A stretch of DNA of 64,000 nucleotides from Mimachlamys varia (Eukaryota; Mollusca; Bivalvia; Pectinida; Pectinidae): assembly GCA_947623455.1 (NCBI GenBank), contig OX392530.1, positions 30,597,405 through 30,661,404 on the forward strand, read 5' to 3'. This document shows positions 13,301 through 24,534 of the stretch, piece by piece. Every line of letters begins with the position of its first letter. The stretch's first letter is position 1. The position numbers and the translations under genes are program-made. Below the pieces are notes generated by a model. The model was not told where the DNA came from. It saw nothing but the letters and a program-made list of their open reading frames with translations, and did not search any database.

Positions 13301-16300
13301 TAAGTTGTGTATTTCTATATATTGGCGTGAAGTTGCAAAGACCACTGAGTTATATCATGGTCAATTTTTAAAACGCCTTTTATTTATTGTATTTCTTTCC
13401 ATTTACGATTTATTACATTAAAGTGTGTTTACTGTGATGTTTGTTTACACAGTATACCGGACAATACTACAATGGTATTTATTTTAAATGCAGTGGGGCC
13501 TGTGTACGTTGGCCCTTTTTCGTTGGAATAATAACGATATATTCCCTGCTTAGTGTTTCTATACCGATGTATGATCCGTCACGTCTCTGTGTGGTGTTGA
13601 GGTTCTCTGCGATGATATCACTCGTTGTACTCGGTATACTATTTGTTATTTGTGTTTTACACGGTAATAATAACTCAAGTGATATGAACCTTATGGTAAA
13701 AAATAAATCTATACTTATCTTCTTATAACTGGAGAAAAAGACAACACACATTTTGCTATTTCATGAAAAGGTGTTCACATTTATATAAATAATTACACTC
13801 AGAATAATTATAATATGATTTTGTCTTTTAAAACAAAAGTCTATGAAAATGGTATACATATTTATACTATTGACATAATGGTTTACCTATTATTCTTTTG
13901 ACATAATAATGAGTATAACATAAAATATATAAATTCCAATACTTTTTTTTTTTGCAAAACGACCGATTAACTAAGGGAGGTAGCTCAAGCAATCTGCGTA
14001 ACATAACAGATATGCGCCCTACCAAATGTCCCACGAAGAAATCTAAACAATAGGAAACGCCAACATACCGTCTTCAGTTCACATTACAAACATGCTTACG
14101 TTTCACACGCTGATGTACGTTCTTACTTGGCATAAACTGGTAATATGACGCAATTAAGAAAATAAATCAACAATATTCCTAAAGCCTATCCATATCTATA
14201 ACCCGTTTTAAAATAAAAATTCTTCATTTTTTTGTTTTGATGTAGACCTTTCCCCTACTTATCTACATATTGAAGTAAAACGAAGCCAGATAGAAAAAGT
14301 CAACTAGGTTTTATAGTAGACAACAAAACGGAGCCAGGTAGAAACAGTTAACTACGTTTTATAGTAAACAACAAAACGGAGCCAGGTAGGAACAGTTAAC
14401 TAGGTTTTTAGAGTAGACAACAAAAACGGAGCCAGGTAGGAACAGTAAACTAGGTTTTTAGAGTAAACAACAAAACGGAGCCAGGTAGGAACAGTTAACT
14501 AGGTTTATAGAGTAAACAACAAAACGGAGCCAGGTAGGAACAGTTAACTAGGTTTTATAGTAAACAACAAAACGGAGCCAGGTAGGAACAGTTAACTAGG
14601 TTTTTAGAGTTAACAACAAAACGGAGCCAGGTAGGAACAGTTAACTAGGTTTTTAGAGTAGACAACAAAAACGGAGCCAGGAAGAAACAGTTAACCAGGT
14701 TTCATAGTAGACAACAAAACGGAGCCAGGAAGAAACAGTTAACTAGGTTTTATAGTAGACAACAAAACGGAGCCAGGTAGAAATAGTTAACCAGGTTTTA
14801 TAGTAGACAACAAAACGGAACCAGGTAGAAATAGTTAACCAGGTTTAAGAGTAGACAACAAAACGGAACCAGGTAGAAACATTCCTTGAACAGCGGAGTT
14901 GGGAGGTGGAAAAGTGTCGTGCGTAGTATATCACATCCAGTGTTGCCTGGCAACACGCTAGAAAACAACCGTGTTTGTCGTTACCAGAATTGTTATTATA
15001 ATTCATTGGCAGGAAAGATCTTGAAAGGATGTAGCTAGTCAATGATTTACGAGTTCGCTTCATGTGAATAAACTTGTATCCGATATAGTACTAATTCCTT
15101 AGTTTTATTATAGCCTGGCTTACCTACATATTCAACATGGTGCGCTAGCACTCATCATTCGATATGTAGATACGTCAATGTAAGTTACACGTCAATGAAT
15201 GTAATAAATGTGCCAACCAATCTTTAAATATTGACCAAATATTGCTCAATATCTATCTTAATCAAGCCTAGAATATACAGTGGGGCACTGTGACGCCACA
15301 ATGATTATGACGTCATAAACGCAATATTGACTCATGTTTCTCCACATGACCATATTTTAGTCAATGAGGATTAAGGAAAGTCGGGCCATATCTAATACAT
15401 GTATTTAAAGATATTTTACCAATGTAATCCTGTTGTTTATAGTTATTGTATATCAGTATACATTAAGTTTTAATTGTATGTTCACTTAATGGGGTATGTT
15501 TCAAATCTGTTATAACGTTCTATTTATATTTTCAATGGTTTGTTCGAATGTGTAAACTGTTAAGGACACTTGAACATTTGCAACAGGTTTGTATGACGTT
15601 TATCATCGAGACACTACTGGTTATATCTACTCGAAATGCGAAAGGGTTCCGCCCACTTCAGTTAGTGTCCTATTGGATCTTAAAGATACGTGATTACGTC
15701 ACTTTCGTCCACTAAGTGTCAATTCCTCGGGACAATTTAGACAGACGTAAACGTATGATACATTATTCTTAATAAATTTGTAGGATACCTAAAGCGGGGG
15801 TCTTGTGTAAATAATGGAAGTAGTCCGATGTGCTCTTGAAATGATATTGGTATAGCATTTATTGATTGTTAATAATGAATTCAAAACATATTAGAGCTCT
15901 GAGTAGAGAAATGCCATTATTTGTAACTTAGAATATGAGATCGATTGCCTGGCCTTTCACAGCCAGGCTATCCCATTTGTGAATGAATACCTTCAAAACA
16001 GGAGACGATGCAGTACAGCCAGTTTTCAATGGCGGTAACGTTCGTTTTGAAATATTCATAATATGTTGGGGGGGGGTTGGGGGGGGCTGCTTAAGCGTCA
16101 CCTATACCAATAAACATTGTGCTACATATCTTTCCTTTCTGTTAAACTCTAGCTAGACACTGGCTGTAAAATTATGTTCTTTACATTGTTGGCCATGTCG
16201 TTACCTTGCATTATAAATGCGGTGTCTCCGTCTATCGTTTTTGTTGTTTCGATCGATCAATCGATACCCATACAAGTGTGTTATTGACGTAGATCTAAAC

Positions 16301-19134
16301 ATTCTACAGAGAAAGTGTAGGACAACATTATTTAAAGATTTGTCAACGACCAAATAACACCCTAATCTGTGTCTGTTTTATATTGAGTGATATCTAGGTG
16401 GTTTGTTCGGGTGGGCGACCGGTTACGTGACGGTTTATTACAGAAAAGCTGGATTAACTATAGTTGGACTTTATGGCGTGTTAAGTGCAATATTACAAAC
16501 GTAAGCCGTTTATATCACATTAATTGGGCAAGGTGGCATTCGTGTCGGAAGTTGATATTGATACTAAAATGTGTAATATTATTCTGAATACATCAGTAAG
16601 CTAATACTATAACAAATTTTCAGATATCTATGTGTAATTTCACATGCGTATTAACTTCAAGTTCGGGAAGCCGTTCACGTGAACAAAGTCTAACAGCCGA
16701 CATCAAATATATGATACAACGACGTAATTTTACGTTATACGAGCTACCAACAACACTGCGTATTTTACACAGATAGTGATTGAACAGTGTATCGCAGAAA
16801 TTAAAATGATACCCTTACATCTTTAAGAAAGTAATCATTTCTACATTTTAAAGAAACAGATTTATCTGTGTAATGATCGTGACAGCGCTACAGTAAATGT
16901 GAACGTAGTTCTCGGAATATACCGAGACATACGGAATATATCGAGACATACGGAATGTACCGAGACATACGGAATTTACCGAGACATACGGAATATACCG
17001 AGACATACGGAATGTACCGAGACATACGGAATGTGCCGAGACATACGGAATATACCGAGACATACGGAATGTATACCGAGACATACGGAATATACCGAGA
17101 CATACGGAATATACCGAGACATACGGAATGTATACCGAGACATACGGAATATACCGAGACATACGGAATATACCGAGACATACGGAATGTACCGAGACAA
17201 ACGGAATATACCGAGACATACGGAATATACCGACACATACGGAATGTACCGAGACATACGGAATGTACCGAGACATACGGAATGTATACCGAGACATACG
17301 GAATGTCCCAGAATATACCGAGATATACGTTTTGTCCCGGAATGTACCGAGACATACGGAATGTCCCTGAATGTAAAGTGTACCTATATAATCTACACGG
17401 CGGTTATAATATCGTGTATGTAGGGGCTTAGCATAGCATTGAACTGATCATGAGACGAAAAAACCCAATCTCATCTCAAATTAAAAGGAATTTGATTTTG
17501 CTTTTGGGGGAATGGATCTATTATAACAGGATTGAACAATGGCTAGAGTGGCCAATTCCATTGTTCGGATTCCACATTTCCGCAATCAAAAGAAAGAATT
17601 AATAAGCATTAGCTATCGTTTCGCCAGACAAATTTCTTCTTTTTGGGGTGAAGCGAAAAGATGAAACAACCTGAACCAAAATGGCACTCATCTACAGTAT
17701 ACAACTATTCGCTGCTTTGCTATATTGAACAGTCGAACGAGTACACAATAATTAACACTTAAATATAAGGGCCAAGGTCATATGTACTTATAAACACACC
17801 AATAACGGCAAATCATACGGATGTCACAAGTTGAATAATTTCAACAATAGCGACTAACTAACCATGACAAACATGTTTATCGAAATTTATCGAGCGGAAG
17901 TCTCTGGAATGTTATAAATGGGTTTTGTGCGGGCCTACCTATAAATTATATACCTTCCTCAATTATAAGCCAAACTAGCCACGCGTCAAAAAGCAACCGA
18001 CTGAATAAAAAATTTAAAAAAGGAAATTGTAATGCGATTCATGATTTTATGACTGTCAATTTCGTTGTAGTATATAACATTCGACACTTAAACAGATATC
18101 GCCGATGTTCAACCAACACCGTTTCCCCCGTTCTGAAATGATTTACCAATACATATTTTCTAAATAACTACATATATTTCTGTCCTGCAATATTATTTTT
18201 ATGATATATGAATATACCACACACAGTACAAAACACTTTGATACAGTTCGTTATATCAACAAACAGATGCAAGCACAATAAATGATAAAATGGTATATTT
18301 ATTATTATTGACGTAATCATCGTTAATATATGATGCAAATATCGGCATATTGTTATTATATATATAATAATCGATTTCATTTTCTCTCTATTGACTATTG
18401 TTTATTTATATTTTTATTATTAATCCTTAATAATTAGAGGAAATGTCTTGAACGTTACATAAAAAATTATTTTTATGGTATAAAATATTGAAGAATATTT
18501 GAAACTAGGGGCATGTGTTTACACCCCATTGGAGAAGTGGTTTTTAACCATGCTGTACAACGTGTACACCCCCTAATGACTATTAATATGTCGGCTCAAG
18601 TTATATATAGAACGGTTGGTACTAAACATAGGGAGGGACATTAATTATGTATTCAACCACAAGTCGTCCTTAATTAGTTTCATGACAACGAATTCACATA
18701 CATTTGTCGTTGTCTCAACAGGGAAAAGAAAATGTCGCCTTTTCACAATTTTTTAATAACTTTGACGCTTACGTTAAATTTCAGAGTCAATGGTGTCGGG
18801 GATCGGGTGCAAAACAGTCCCGTGGGTCCACATCCCTATACCTACGTGTACTCTAGTCTAACCCTGTTAAAATCTTCGTCAAAATATATATATTCCCCAT
18901 GCTTTCTCACCGTTGCCAACCTTATCATTTCTACTTTACATATCTCTATGGACCATTAAACGAATATAAAGGTATGTGTATGCTTAGCCAGAGAAATATG
19001 TGCTTGAGTTATTTACCTGGTCCCGAAGCTGCGAGGAAGACCCGTACCACTCTGGCGGGAATATTTGGGACCCTGCCCTGTGGAAACATCCCGGACAGAA
19101 TCTCCAGCGCGTTCGGATCCGTTAGAGCAGACAT
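377..19134 (-). CDS. NACHT and WD repeat domain protein (NWD1/NWD2-like), 7-exon model, 1798 aa
   Basis: The model joins 19134-19017, 10833-10745, 10137-10018, 6337-6125, 5880-5739, 5470-4752 and 4372-377. All junctions are GT/AG, phases fit, and the total is divisible by three. Seen: an N-terminal DUF4062-type region (RVFLAASGPDT, ERN, VYPELREYC, MIDLEWG, IGQKYG; about residues 30-150). A NACHT follows with Walker A GPPGSSKTS (451-459) and Walker B LVLFLDSVD (538-546). Next come a helical region and a long WD/beta-propeller region (about 980-1715). The tail is basic and ends in CSIM. Known of the family: NWD proteins are STAND NTPases, thought to oligomerise on nucleotide binding, with the WD region as sensor. 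Length fits (human NWD2 is about 1.7 kb of codons). Odd: Ser replaces the Gly before the Walker A Lys, and the C-terminus looks prenylatable. Orthology to NWD1 versus NWD2 is undecided. Confidence 0.85.
4373..4751 (-). other. Intron 6 of the NWD-like gene
   Basis: AT-rich 379-bp intron with clear donor and acceptor; nothing else is seen in it. Confidence 0.75.
4752..5470 (-). CDS. NWD-like gene, exon 6 (ends in Walker A)
   Basis: 719 nt; the acceptor is TTTAAG in an A/T-rich tract and the donor is GTAGGT. It encodes the linker before the NACHT domain and then VAVFGPPGSSKTSLLSKVAM. The P-loop sits at the 3' end of the exon. The Gly that normally precedes the P-loop Lys is Ser. Confidence 0.85.
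5497..5668. repeat. Dispersed repeat copy in NWD introns 5 region
   Basis: The stretch beginning ACCAAAGCGTCAACAAAACC and continuing through AATAAGACCAGTTGTTC is shared with 54326-54452 (shorter) and, in reverse orientation, with 21490-21860. It is a mobile-element-derived family of unknown class. Confidence 0.6.
5739..5880 (-). CDS. NWD-like gene, exon 5
   Basis: 142 nt, acceptor TTTAACAG, donor GTGAGC. It encodes DGDRHSEGVSKWFEVKTEM, then LFRKAADYC and KDKYSMS. The exon ends with one base that combines with AG of exon 6 to give Glu. Confidence 0.82.
6125..6337 (-). CDS. NWD-like gene, exon 4
   Basis: 213 nt, acceptor AAATTCAG, donor GTAAAT. It encodes ALIGQKYGERLL, then IPAEEFDTLR, WYTKDDN and YVLRPI, the usual end of the DUF4062-containing N-terminus in NWD proteins. 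Confidence 0.87.
6338..6700. other. Intron 3 segment before the satellite
   Basis: AT-rich intronic sequence between exon 4 and the 22-bp satellite. No gene or clear repeat is seen. Confidence 0.6.
6701..8828. repeat. 22-bp satellite array in NWD intron 3 (about 95 units)
   Basis: Units are CAGAACAYAGAGTCTAYATC plus two bases, spaced exactly 22 bp apart (for example 6727, 6749, 6771). Up to about 8290 the units are homogeneous, with AT/GT and C/T variants. From about 8290 to 8828 a diverged subfamily with GAGAACCTTGAGTC replaces them and decays toward the edge. The units are continuous, with no unique spacers. Confidence 0.95.
8829..10017. other. Rest of NWD intron 3
   Basis: Non-coding. 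It contains a TCCGTCCGTCCG run near 9505 and two AAAGGTCAC-containing stretches (9650-9665, 9806-9822), typical of degraded mobile-element sequence. No gene is seen. Confidence 0.5.
10018..10137 (-). CDS. NWD-like gene, exon 3
   Basis: 120 nt, phase 0 at both ends, acceptor GTTGTAG, donor GTAGGT. It encodes MIDLEWGTSPSN, then LRELQRCQRSSAGPNFV. This matches the D-x-x-WG ... E-x-x-x-CQ-x-S-x-GP-x-FV block of the family, and the next exon continues with ALIGQKYG. Confidence 0.85.
10138..10744 (-). other. Intron 2 of the NWD-like gene
   Basis: 607-bp AT-rich intron between two DUF4062 exons; nothing further is seen. Confidence 0.7.
10745..10833 (-). CDS. NWD-like gene, exon 2
   Basis: 89 nt with acceptor ATTGTAG and donor GTAAAT. 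It encodes TIAERNVIIQRVYPELREYC and ends GVEFQ. This is the ERN...VYPELREYC...FQ block of DUF4062 in NWD and related proteins. Confidence 0.85.
10834..14275. other. NWD intron 1, proximal part
   Basis: Long AT-rich intronic DNA with simple sequence: poly(A) near 11370, (CAT)n at 11689-11742, poly(T) blocks at 12335-12380. Short open frames here, such as 12029-12229 minus, have no recognisable domain. Confidence 0.5.
11689..11742. repeat. Imperfect (CAT)n microsatellite
   Basis: A run of CATCAT units with a few interruptions, visible directly. Confidence 0.9.
14276..14885. repeat. 48-50-bp minisatellite in NWD intron 1
   Basis: About 12 copies with the recurring blocks GGAGCCAGGTAG, AACAGTTAACTAGGTTT and GTAGACAACAAAACG. 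GAGCCAGG starts at 14331, 14379 and 14429, so the period is 48-50 bp. The last copies change AACTAGG to AACCAGG. Confidence 0.93.
14886..16916. other. NWD intron 1, middle part
   Basis: Non-coding. The only distinct structure is a pair of G runs (nine at 16068-16076, eight at 16079-16086). No gene or recognisable mobile element is seen. Confidence 0.5.
16917..17370. repeat. 19-bp minisatellite, open in many frames
   Basis: About 22 copies of ATACCGAGACATACGGAAT with small length variants. Because 19 is not a multiple of three and the unit has no stop in any frame, long open frames appear on both strands (repeats of IYRDIRN and YVSVYSVCLGI). They are a by-product of the repeat, not genes. Confidence 0.95.
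17371..19016. other. NWD intron 1, distal part
   Basis: AT-rich non-coding DNA up to the exon 1 donor. No coding exon, RNA gene or clear repeat could be supported. Confidence 0.5.
19017..19134 (-). CDS. NWD-like gene, exon 1 (start codon)
   Basis: The ATG is at 19134-19132, the first in this frame after an in-frame TAA at 19173-19171. It encodes MSALTDPNALEILSG and onwards, ending VRVFLAASGP plus one base, then donor GTAAAT. The leftover G joins AT of the next exon to make Asp, giving the family pattern (hydrophobic strand, S-x-P-D-T-x-x-E-R-N). The exon lies 8.2 kb upstream of exon 2 and was found from the phase and the DUF4062 pattern. Confidence 0.75.
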
Positions 19135-20194
19135 GTTTGGCGACTGGATGTAGTCCGTGTCCCGTGGTGTTTATGTCGGTCTACACACGTGTACCGTATG
19201 TGTTATCACTAAGAACTCCATTAAACCCGTGTCTCCCACCTATAACGACACGTCGCGTCCAAGACGCTCATTAATTATTACACCTCGTCTTGAAGAAACA
19301 GCTGAATATTGATTTGTCCCACAACCAATCTATTGTCTCACGTCTCTACGGCCATCAGCGAATACCTGACACTAGATCCCGACTGTGGACATATCCGTTA
19401 CACCTGTCCCGTAGTCCCATAACAGATCGAGAACGTACAGTTCTTAGCGGTTACCAGGGACGCTACGGCTTATACACCACGAGCTATAAATAGGTCTAGT
19501 CGCCTTCCCGTTATCATTCCCTAGTGACGTCACCAGTTTCTGCGTATCAAAAAGCCCTCTTTTGAATTAATTGCCTTGCAGACGATGCAGAGTATAGGGA
19601 CACGAAATCGCTATTAATATTGATAATGTGAGACTTGATATTTTTTGGTCGCTGGAGTTGTTATCCCAATAAACAAGGACACGTACCTTTAGCCTACTAT
19701 TGATATTGACATTGTTAGATTTACAGTCGCTCGGTTTGTGATAGTACTAATATAATACACGGCCTCCTATGGTTCTGCCCCGGCCGGGTATTAAATCGGT
19801 CCCATGCCTCGTAATGGAGCTTAAATGAGATAAACAACAATGTATTTATCTCAATTTAGTCCTCCTGGTAAAATTTTGTCCTTTGGTTTATACATTGTAG
19901 CATCCGTGAACTCAGTGGGCTCAATTTTGTATCATTAAACGGTGGCGCTGACCTCACTAAGGTCAGAGGGACAGGGCCTGTTAGGGGAAATAGAGGAATA
20001 TGTTTAAAATATATATTCGGTTTGAATTAAGCAATTTTGACCAAATTTGGCACAAACATAATTGTCCGAGACTTGGTCGGACAAATTTTGTGTAAATATA
20101 CGAAACAAATATCAATCCGCCGAGCCTTTTTTTCATTACGTATACGCTAATATATTCGCAGTCCGAGTTTACTAAGCTCAAGAAGGGAGGGGTG
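19135..20194. other. 5' flank of the NWD-like gene
   Basis: Sequence upstream of the start codon. CTATTTATAG (19489-19498 region, read on the minus strand) is a possible TATA variant about 355 bp upstream of the ATG, but the perfect TATAAATA reading is on the plus strand, so promoter placement is uncertain. No other gene is seen. Confidence 0.35.
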
Positions 20195-20350
20195 TAAATA
20201 TTTCAGTGTAGTAGCACTCTAATTTGGCAAACGACTATCGCAAGAAGGCTTACACAAACATAGCGCAGTCTCCCATCTACATCACATACACTGGGAGGCC
20301 GTCCTTATATGACCCTGGCTGTTAATATGACGTGGAATCAATAAAAACAA
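20195..20350 (+). repeat. SINE-like dispersed repeat, copy 1
   Basis: Homologous to 48585-48770: shared TTCAGTGTRGTAGCACT, GACTATCGCA, GGCTTWCAC and CCCTGGCTGTTAA. It is followed by an A-rich tail (AATAAAAACAAAACAAAC). The tail and dispersed copies suggest a SINE; no tRNA promoter boxes were confirmed. Confidence 0.6.
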
Positions 20351-20607
20351 AACAAACATTACATGTTACGACTGAACAGGTTATGGCCGGAGATAAAAAC
20401 TAATTCTGTTTACCTTTAAGTGATCTAAAATGTTTTGCGGCTGGCCAGTAACATGGACACAAAACCGAACATTATAGGGAGAACAGATACACATGAAGGG
20501 GAAGATCACGACAGAATGAGGTTGACTTTAAATATTTGTTTACTCGTTTCAAATAGCCTTTAAAGGGGAGGGTTTATGACAGTAATTACCCTTAGACATG
20601 TAGGATA

Positions 20608-20723
20608 ACGTAACACACACATATGCTTCACCTTTTAAATTCATTAATAGATACAGTATATAGAAAAAAAAATAAACTGCATCATACAGCTTTTTCGTCC
20701 TCCTAGGACTGTTCAGTGATGTT
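20608..20723 (-). repeat. Hammerhead-bearing dispersed repeat, copy 1
   Basis: Shares TAACACACACATATGCT, AATAGATACAGTAT and a hammerhead-like end with 49733-49850. A partial copy without the ribozyme part is at about 24005-24055. Confidence 0.65.
20681..20723 (-). ncRNA. Decayed hammerhead ribozyme, copy 1
   Basis: On the minus strand: 5' stem I CATCA, core CTGAACA, stem II GTCCT/AGGAC with a 3-nt loop, then GAAAA, a very short stem III ending GTA, and 3' stem I TGATG pairing with CATCA. The core should be CUGANGA. Here the catalytic G8 is C, so activity is not expected. Type I layout with minimal stem III, as in retrozymes and Penelope-like elements. Confidence 0.6.
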
Positions 20724-21489
20724 AGTGGTCAAAAGCACAGGGACCTGGGAATTTGTTATAGCTAGTTTTAGACCTAAAATAAGGTGTTTAGAGTCATTTT
20801 ACACATTTGGGGGGTTAAGATCAATTTTCGATAAAAATGCCCCCTCCATGGTCATAAAAGCTAAAGGGTGGAAAGCTTTCCAGATCGAAAAATCAACCCC
20901 ACCTACCATTCCTGCATCAAAAATCACATTTCTAGTTGAGGTACGAAAAAACGCTTAGTACCGTTGGAAAGATTAATAATTTATATTTCTTAAACCTCCT
21001 AAATGCAAGTCAAAAGTATCCTCCTTCCGCAGAAATAATCTCCATTTCCTCCAAAAACACGCAAAATGTCCGTGTCTCATAGCTGTCGCGCCTTGCAGGC
21101 CACTTCCTTACATATTCATTAGGTTGACGTCACCCCGCGTGCTGGTCTTTTGCTGTCATTGGATGGCGGTCTTCCTTTAAATTTAGCCATTCAATGACAT
21201 GTCTACCAATGATGGTGGCTTTAATTGCTATTATTGTAATTTCAAAGAGTAATATTTGCAAATATTTATCGACCATACATCTAGTTGCTCCATCCTTCCA
21301 ACCAGAGGTTAAAGGTTAAAGTATTGGAGTTCGACATTAAATCTTGGAAGAGTGGATACCAGACACAAGATTTATAATTTAAAGTTATCCCAAGAGATGT
21401 ACTGAACAGCAATGCAAACTTATTACTTAATGAACCTGCATCTCGCTGACGAACATATTTACGACACAGGGATTCGAGAGATGCAGGTT
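20724..21489. other. Non-coding stretch with an unassigned open frame
   Basis: A minus-strand open frame runs from 21622 to 21281 (113 codons), overlapping the dispersed repeat at its 5' end. No domain is recognised; its C-terminal half could be repeat-derived. Confidence 0.3.
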
Positions 21490-21860
21490 GATGGTTTATG
21501 GTCGCTATCTTGATCTCATCGAGAATTTTTCTGTATCTTTGTGTGATATGCAGATGGACGGTTTTTTGTTTGCTTATTATTGTGCTTACCTGTTGTGATG
21601 ACAATGATGACTCGGTTATCATTTTGATGATTGATTTTTACTTGGATGGGACCAAGATTTACATGGCGGGTGTCGTCGATGAAGCAGAAGATGCTTACTC
21701 TTCCGGAACACTTGGTCTTATTATCCTGTACTTTTACCAGGGTTTCCATGTATGGTCTTTCCTTTGTTCCCATTTTGCCCTTAGTTTTATCGATTCTGAG
21801 TTCGGATTATGGTTTTGTTGACGCTTTGGTATTCGATGATTTTGTATTGAATAAATGATT
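21490..21860 (-). repeat. Long copy of the dispersed repeat (GCGTCAACAAAACC family)
   Basis: Read on the minus strand it contains ACCAAAGCGTCAACAAAACC, GGGAACAAAGGAAAGACC and CCGGAAGAGTAAGCATCTTC, matching 5497-5668 and 54326-54452. It is the longest of the three copies and probably nearest the full element. Confidence 0.6.
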
Positions 21861-24388
21861 TGAAAATCCTTTGTTCGATATCCCCTTATTCCAGAGTTAG
21901 TAATGCATCCACATAAAACATTTTCACATTTACCTTTTTGGTTGGATCGGTGGAACACTTTTCCTCTTCAAAAATGCAATAATATTAATGAAGACATACA
22001 TCTTCGGTAGATCGAATATCAATAAAAACAAAAACAAAAATGCGTTGATATAATTATAGCTATAATGTGTCACCTATAAACTGGTTTTGGCTTTGGAGAC
22101 CAATCCATTACCAAAATATTTGATTGTTTGGAACCAATCCATGGCTTTTTTTTTAATAAACATAATATTTTGTTTGAACCATTCCTAACATAAACATTTT
22201 TCCTGTCAGTTGATTTTCGAAATATTTCAGGACATAAACAGTATCTGACATGATATTGAGTCTCACTGGGAGTATTTCGGATGTGATAGATATACATTAG
22301 TCACAAACTACCCTAACAATGATTATAAACGTGTGTAAAATGAGTCGAGGGAGTGCCATAATATTGATGAAATTTAATGCTATTTCGCGACCACGTGTGA
22401 TGATAATTGATGCTCAAACGTGTTAAGAAGTGGGATGGTATACCTATTATACATTGACTTGCATAATATCATACGTAAATATAACTATGTAACGACAATT
22501 TACTGGTAAAATTAGTAGTGTTGTATGATTACTGTGTACACGTGTCAACGTACATTGAAGATTTAGCAACTTGTTTTTGTTTATTAAAACGGAGTGGGGG
22601 GGGGGTATCAAAACTCTTATGTATTTGCTGAGAAGTTTATTTCATGTTATCGTTAAGATTTTTCTTAAGTGCCCACATGTCCTTTTAAAAAGGAAGGAGA
22701 TATTGAAGCCAGGTTAAAAGTATTGTCAACTTGCTTCTCTGCTGGTCGAGGTAGGAAGTCAGGTCGCCAACATCAAGCCAACTGATACACGTTACTTGGG
22801 GACGTCAGTTGTTTAACACAGCAAACAGCTTATTTTTCGAATCAACTTTCTTTAACTTAAAGAAACTACCACTTTCCATAGCAAATCATTGCAAAAGTTG
22901 AGGGCAAAATCTTTAAGATACCGATCTTCCCTAATTTCTATGATGTTTTTATATGGAGATATATAATTTACGAGATTTTCTCAGGATAAAAACTTTCTTG
23001 AAACTGTAGCCGGGTACAGGAGTACTTGCACTGTCAAATGATGGCTCAATGGAATACCTTGATGTAGGTTTCAGGAATAGAAGCTTTGCTAAACAAGTCT
23101 TCCTTCCGGGAGCCTGAAGTTGGTTCCTAGTTCCTAATTTCGTTAAGAGAAACAAATGGGACCAGACTCTAGTACCTTCCCGATGTTAATTATGATTGAG
23201 CTCTGCGTCTCCAAACACCTTGCACCCAGCTTATCTAACACAATATGTCACTCAAGTTATATACATTTCTAATACACCTACAGCGAATGCGGTGCGGACC
23301 TGCGTGTAGTGATCCAAGTATGCTTGTAAACTTTAACTTATTGATATCATTTCTACACAATGCTTTAAACAGGTGAAGCCATACAAAACGAGAGAGTTGG
23401 CAGTTTTCTTTACCTAACGTCTCACCAAGTCTTGTGACTTTGCCAATATTTTCTGAAAGCCGTTTATATATATAAAAACACAAACATAAGGGAATTAAAG
23501 CAACACATTGAAGTGGGAGGTGTACCTGCCAACATTATAATACGATTGTCTCTATATTTATTCTACCACAGTCGTTGGTCCGCTTCCACTTGACGTTCCC
23601 ACGGGTGACTGGCGTTCTATACTAGGACCACCAACATTATCTGATATCATAGACTGAGGTCGCACAGGGTGGGGAACCTGATCAAGATTTATTGTACAGA
23701 GTTACTACGAATTGTGTTTATTTACGGTTTATATTAAGTTTTATTTAACGATTGTTTCATACCCGGCATAAGGCTTCGAAACCAAAACATACGTACGACT
23801 GCAAATTACTGTGAATGAAATTGTATGCCAAAAAGTCGATATGAACGCCAAAGTCACCCCTTGTAAAAGGAAGCGAGCATAAATGTGTACATACATGTAT
23901 TATAAACTGACGCTATCATGCATAGCAGTAACAAATGTTCATATTCATATCTTCGATATATCTATGTGAACACTATGTTAACATCCTCAATCGTTTAAAA
24001 GTGACGTAACACACACATGTGCTGCACGTTTTAGTAATAAATACAGTATTCGTGGGATGTTCGTTGATTCAACACGTCTTGTATACTACATATAGCATTG
24101 CTCATGCGAACCTGGTCCAGATCATGATAACGTCGGCGAGCTATACAAACACATGTCAGACCATTCCACTTCCTATGATGAAGAAACTATGAGACCAGAG
24201 TAGTCTGTACAATTTAACACAATGGCAACATACAAGAGCACACAGAAGACAATTATTGGGTAAAGAATAGACGCGACAAGACGTACATGGAAACATGAAA
24301 GAGACAGAAAAATAAATTCAAACTGCTCAATATACATCCTTTTTCATAACATATTCCTTGTTTTTCAAGTATTACCATACCACTGTCA
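21861..24388. other. Gene-poor stretch before the palindrome
   Basis: No recognised gene. It holds a G run near 22597, a partial hammerhead-family repeat (24005-24055) and one short codon-like segment (23558-23680, listed separately). Confidence 0.45.
23558..23680 (-). other. Possible orphan terminal exon
   Basis: After a CAG at 23680-23678 the minus strand reads QVPHPVRPQSMISDN, then SIERQSPVGTSSGSG and a TAA stop. The composition looks coding-like, but the supposed acceptor lacks a pyrimidine tract and no partner exon or family was recognised. It could equally be a mobile-element tail. Confidence 0.2.
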
Positions 24389-24534
24389 ATTATTCGAACT
24401 AATCTACTATTTTTTTCGTGTTTTGGAAATTTTGAGTTTTCGGCAATTTTGTTTCTACCGTTATTACAACATATGAATATTGAAACCAATCCTTGCACGA
24501 TGCTTGACGAGCTTTCGATATTTCACCGTCATAT

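Noticed and set aside
16848..17431. Several long overlapping open frames of 80-174 codons on both strands
   Set aside because: All are translations of one 19-bp stop-free repeat; no unique sequence is encoded.
19486..19500. TATA box for the NWD gene
   Set aside because: The perfect TATAAATA reading is on the plus strand, opposite to the gene. The minus-strand reading is only a variant, so it is mentioned in the flank entry and not called.
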